Below are positions 19,447-21,778 of a stretch of DNA of 21,778 nucleotides, one piece after another (position 1 is the first letter of the stretch; every line of letters begins with the position of its first letter). Position numbers and translations under genes: made by a program. The notes beneath the pieces are model-generated. The model had not been told where the DNA came from, made no database searches, and was given only the letters and a program-made list of their open reading frames with translations. Source of the stretch: a virus; IMG/VR virus record IMGVR_UViG_3300000364_000059, positions 1 to 21,778 of that record; one strand, given 5' to 3'.

Positions 19447-19881
19447 ATGGCTGGTGCTTCCTATGTCCTTGACAAGCCTTTTGTAGTGTTGTCGACCTAC
19501 AACTCGTCCAGCACAAACGGCGTGCAGCAGTACCGAGTGGTCAAAGTCGCTGCTACTGGCAAGATTGACCTGGCCACCAACGCCACTGCTACCTCGGGTA
19601 ACATTGGCGTTGTTCAGGATAACATCGATGCAGTCAAGGTTGCCACTGGTAACGTTGCCGTTGATGTTCGGGTGTTGGGCATTACCAAGGTAGTTTGCCA
19701 AACAGCGGCTTCTGTTGCGGTTGGCACTCGGGTGATGTGTGGCTCGGCTGGTGGCGCAATTGCGGCGGCTACCACTGGTTCTGAGGTGCTGGGGATCGTG
19801 GTTGGGTCTAACTCGGCCTTTGGCACCATTGCCGATGGCGATATCATTGACGTGCTGTTGACCCCCAAGGTGCTCTTCTAA
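19447..19881 (+). CDS. Capsid cement/decoration protein (DUF2190-like)
   Basis: 144 residues; GAGGGGG lies upstream of the ATG at 19447. It is Ala/Val/Gly/Thr-rich with regular beta pattern: VVKVAATGKIDLATNAT, GVVQDNIDAVKVATGNVAVDVRV, VAVGTRVMCGSAGGAIAAATTGSEVLGIV. This fits the DUF2190 class of small proteins that stabilise the capsid surface. It lies directly before the major capsid gene, the usual place. Confidence 0.75.
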   Translation: MAGASYVLDKPFVVLSTYNSSSTNGVQQYRVVKVAATGKIDLATNATATSGNIGVVQDNIDAVKVATGNVAVDVRVLGITKVVCQTAASVAVGTRVMCGSAGGAIAAATTGSEVLGIVVGSNSAFGTIADGDIIDVLLTPKVLF

Positions 19882-19905
19882 TTTTAGAAAGGAGGGAAAA
19901 CCTAA

Positions 19906-20865
19906 ATGGCTGTTTACAACCCGTCTGGTGCTGGTAACGTTCACGTTGACCAGATTCTCACCCAGATTAGTGTGGGTTGGCCAGTTGCTGGTTTAGCTGG
20001 TGCCACGCTTTTCCCGGCCGTTACGGTTCGTAAGCAATCGGACAAATACTACGTGTTTGGTCGAGAAGGTTGGCTGCCGGAGGACGACGTTCGGGCGCCG
20101 GGTACCGAAGCGAACGAAATCGAGTCGGCGGCAGTTTCCACCGACACTTATTACGCCCAAGAGCACTCGCTACAAACTGCGGTCACCGATGAAGAGCGGG
20201 CCAACGCTGATTCTCCGCTTTCGCCGGATCGGGATGGCACCAACATCGTGACCAGCAAAATCATGCTTGGCCGGGAACGGGCCTTCCAGACCATTTCCAC
20301 CACCGCTGCTAACTACGCTTCTGGCCACTCGACCACCCTTTCTGGCACGTCCCAGTGGAATGACTACGCCAACTCCGACCCGATTTCGGATCTCCGGACC
20401 GCCAAGCTCACCATTCACTCGAAGATCTTCACCGAGCCGACGGTTGCCATCATTCCTTACCAGGTTATGACGAAACTGGAAGACCACCCGGACTTCCTGG
20501 AGCGGATTAAGTACTCCGAGCGCGCGATTTTCTCGCCTGAACTGCTGGCGTCGGTGCTCGGCTTCGATCGGGTCGTTGTGCCGGGTGTTGGTATCAACTC
20601 GGCAAACCTTGGCCAGACCCCATCGTTGGGCTATCTGTGGGGCAAAGACGTGGTTGTGGCGTATGTCCCGCCCTCGCCTGGCCTGAAGATCCCGGCCTAC
20701 GGTTACGAGTTTGTTTGGGGTCAGCAGTCGGTGGACCGCTGGCGCGAGGAGAAGCGTAAGTCCGACGTTATTCGGGTTTGTCGCTACTACGACAAGAAGC
20801 TAGTTGCCTTGGACTCGTCGGGTAAGTCGATCGCTGGCTACGTTATTAAAGCAGCCGTCGTCTAA
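19906..20865 (+). CDS. Major capsid protein
   Basis: 319 residues; AAAGGAGGG lies 11-12 nt before the ATG at 19906. It follows protease and cement genes. Sequence features expected of an HK97-fold capsid are seen: N-terminal MAVYNPSGAGNVHVDQILTQ, VRKQSDKYYVFGREGW with D/E-rich loop, a helical middle (LGRERAFQTISTTAANYA), TVAIIPYQVMTKLEDHPDFLERIKYSERA and a C-terminal KSDVIRVCRYYDKKLV. The N-terminal 13 residues recur in the Lys-rich peptide at 12030. Identity is based on pattern and gene order; no exact family is claimed. Confidence 0.85.
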   Translation: MAVYNPSGAGNVHVDQILTQISVGWPVAGLAGATLFPAVTVRKQSDKYYVFGREGWLPEDDVRAPGTEANEIESAAVSTDTYYAQEHSLQTAVTDEERANADSPLSPDRDGTNIVTSKIMLGRERAFQTISTTAANYASGHSTTLSGTSQWNDYANSDPISDLRTAKLTIHSKIFTEPTVAIIPYQVMTKLEDHPDFLERIKYSERAIFSPELLASVLGFDRVVVPGVGINSANLGQTPSLGYLWGKDVVVAYVPPSPGLKIPAYGYEFVWGQQSVDRWREEKRKSDVIRVCRYYDKKLVALDSSGKSIAGYVIKAAVV

Positions 20866-20880
20866 TAGGGGGGTTTTCTG

Positions 20881-21126
20881 ATGGCTAAGGTTGTGCGCGC
20901 CGTTACCGCGATCGATCACGGTAACGATACCGGCAAGTACCACTACGAACCGGGTGACCCGCTGGAAATTAAGCAGTTCACCAAGGAGCAATTGAAGGAC
21001 CTGTTCGACTCGGGCGCCATCGAAATGGAAGACGCCCCGGATGCCCCCGCTGTGGGGCCAGATACTTCCGTTACCCAAGATCAAGAGGAAACCAAGCAGC
21101 AAGAAGAGGAAAACCCGGAGCAGTAG
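20881..21126 (+). CDS. Small acidic head-region protein
   Basis: 81 residues; GGGGGG lies before the ATG at 20881. N-terminal AKVVRAVTAIDHGN...YHYEPGDPLEIKQFTKEQLKDLFDSGAIE resembles short post-capsid phage proteins with a small barrel and helix. The C-terminal 30 residues are a disordered acidic tail (QDQEETKQQEEENPEQ). A head-completion or minor capsid role is inferred from position. Confidence 0.6.
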   Translation: MAKVVRAVTAIDHGNDTGKYHYEPGDPLEIKQFTKEQLKDLFDSGAIEMEDAPDAPAVGPDTSVTQDQEETKQQEEENPEQ

Positions 21127-21137
21127 AAAGTTGAGCC

Positions 21138-21587
21138 ATGACACTGATTACTGTTGAAGATGTGCGTGGCTGGGTGGAAACCACGAAACTTAACATCAAC
21201 TCGTTAGATCTGAACTTCTTACCACAACTCGAAGCTGAAATCCTAGCCCAAATTGGCACGGTCTATGACGTTACGGGATGGGTGGATCCAACTTCCACCC
21301 CTCCGCTCATCAAAGTCATTATCACCAAAGCCTATGCCGCCTGGATTTACGATCGAGCGTATAGCGAAAATCAAGGGATAAACAACGAGTACGCCGATAT
21401 GCTCCGGATGAACTCAGATATGTTGATCGCTGGTTTACTAGATGGTACCATCGAGCTACCCGGTATTATTCCAATTTCCGCCCCTGACCCAAGCTTTTAC
21501 CCAACTGACGCGTCAAGTGCCCAAGAACCAACTGTTGATGATCCGTCCCTTGGTCCAGCCCGCTTCTCGCTTGGTAAAGTATTCTAA
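21138..21587 (+). CDS. Probable head-tail connector
   Basis: 149 residues from the ATG at 21138, with a weak upstream site. Pattern: ITVEDVRGWVETTKLNINSLDLNFLPQLEAEILAQIG followed by helices (LIKVIITKAYAAWIYDRAYSENQG, YADMLRMNSDMLIAGLLDG). This is the shape of gp6- or Mu gp36-type connectors that join portal to tail: several helices, about 140 residues, after the capsid gene. The C-terminus is Pro/Asp-rich. Family call moderate. Confidence 0.65.
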   Translation: MTLITVEDVRGWVETTKLNINSLDLNFLPQLEAEILAQIGTVYDVTGWVDPTSTPPLIKVIITKAYAAWIYDRAYSENQGINNEYADMLRMNSDMLIAGLLDGTIELPGIIPISAPDPSFYPTDASSAQEPTVDDPSLGPARFSLGKVF

Positions 21588-21778
21588 TGGTAGATGCGGA
21601 ATTACCGAGAATTACTATTGGTGAAACGTTTTGGCGACAAATTACCGTTACCGAAACGGTCATTGGTGTCCTCGGTGAACGACTGAGCAACTTTTACGAA
21701 CCCTTAAAATTTGCCTTAGAGTACATTGTTTTACCGTCAGTAGAAATGAACTTTGCCCGAGGTGGCCGACCGGCCTGG
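21587..21778 (+). CDS. Virion-morphogenesis-like protein, truncated by the window end
   Basis: The ATG at 21587 overlaps the previous stop (TAATG). About 64 residues are seen: VDAELPRITIGETFWRQITV, a helical region and SVEMNFARGGRPAW. The NFxxGGxPxW block recalls the phage virion morphogenesis (Mu G-like) family, involved in tail completion. Truncation prevents certainty. Confidence 0.5.
   Translation, partial: MVDAELPRITIGETFWRQITVTETVIGVLGERLSNFYEPLKFALEYIVLPSVEMNFARGGRPAW

Overview
This window looks like part of a tailed double-stranded DNA phage (Caudoviricetes) or prophage. It has two arms transcribed in opposite directions from a regulatory region at about 9.6-10.26 kb. Nearly every gene has a strong purine-rich Shine-Dalgarno site and all genes read in the standard code. 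A DUF2637-type membrane protein, small Cys/His-rich proteins of a kind common in actinobacteriophages and a class 3 intein in the large terminase suggest an actinobacterial or related Gram-positive host, but this is inference. No integrase, repressor, lysis or tail-tape gene is visible, so lifestyle cannot be decided.

Left arm (about 1-9.6 kb, leftward). At the left edge is a truncated gene with a Thr/Pro/Glu-rich linker, then a probable winged-helix protein, a gene-poor AT-rich stretch (about 1.5-2.27 kb) with a strong bidirectional terminator, and a run of about twenty small, mostly unrecognised accessory genes. Recognisable members are a ParB/sulfiredoxin-fold protein, a DUF2637-like four-helix membrane protein and a zinc-ribbon protein. 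These genes share a start-site sequence (AAGGGGACAA just before ATG). The whole interval is saturated with TGTCCG on the + strand, inside and outside genes.

Control region (9612-10256). It holds a 29-bp palindrome, a plausible leftward promoter, nested inverted repeats and one copy of a regulatory module (TGATCWTTTTGTNNTAC) that recurs at 2.7, 11.3 and, in tandem, 17.85 kb.

Right arm (10.26 kb to the end, rightward). The order is: TerS-like protein, Fn3-like protein, an Acb2-family anti-CBASS nucleotide sponge, small zinc-binding proteins, a Lys-rich peptide that reuses the first residues of the major capsid protein, a coiled-coil membrane protein, large terminase interrupted in its Walker A motif by a 343-residue class 3 LAGLIDADG intein, two single-helix membrane peptides, DUF935-type portal, ribbon-helix-helix protein, DUF6582-like protein, Mu I-like protease fused to scaffold (with a probable nested scaffold start), capsid cement protein, major capsid protein, head completion proteins, and the start of a virion-morphogenesis-like gene. 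Together these form a packaging and head-assembly operon with an anti-defence gene under its own elaborate leader.
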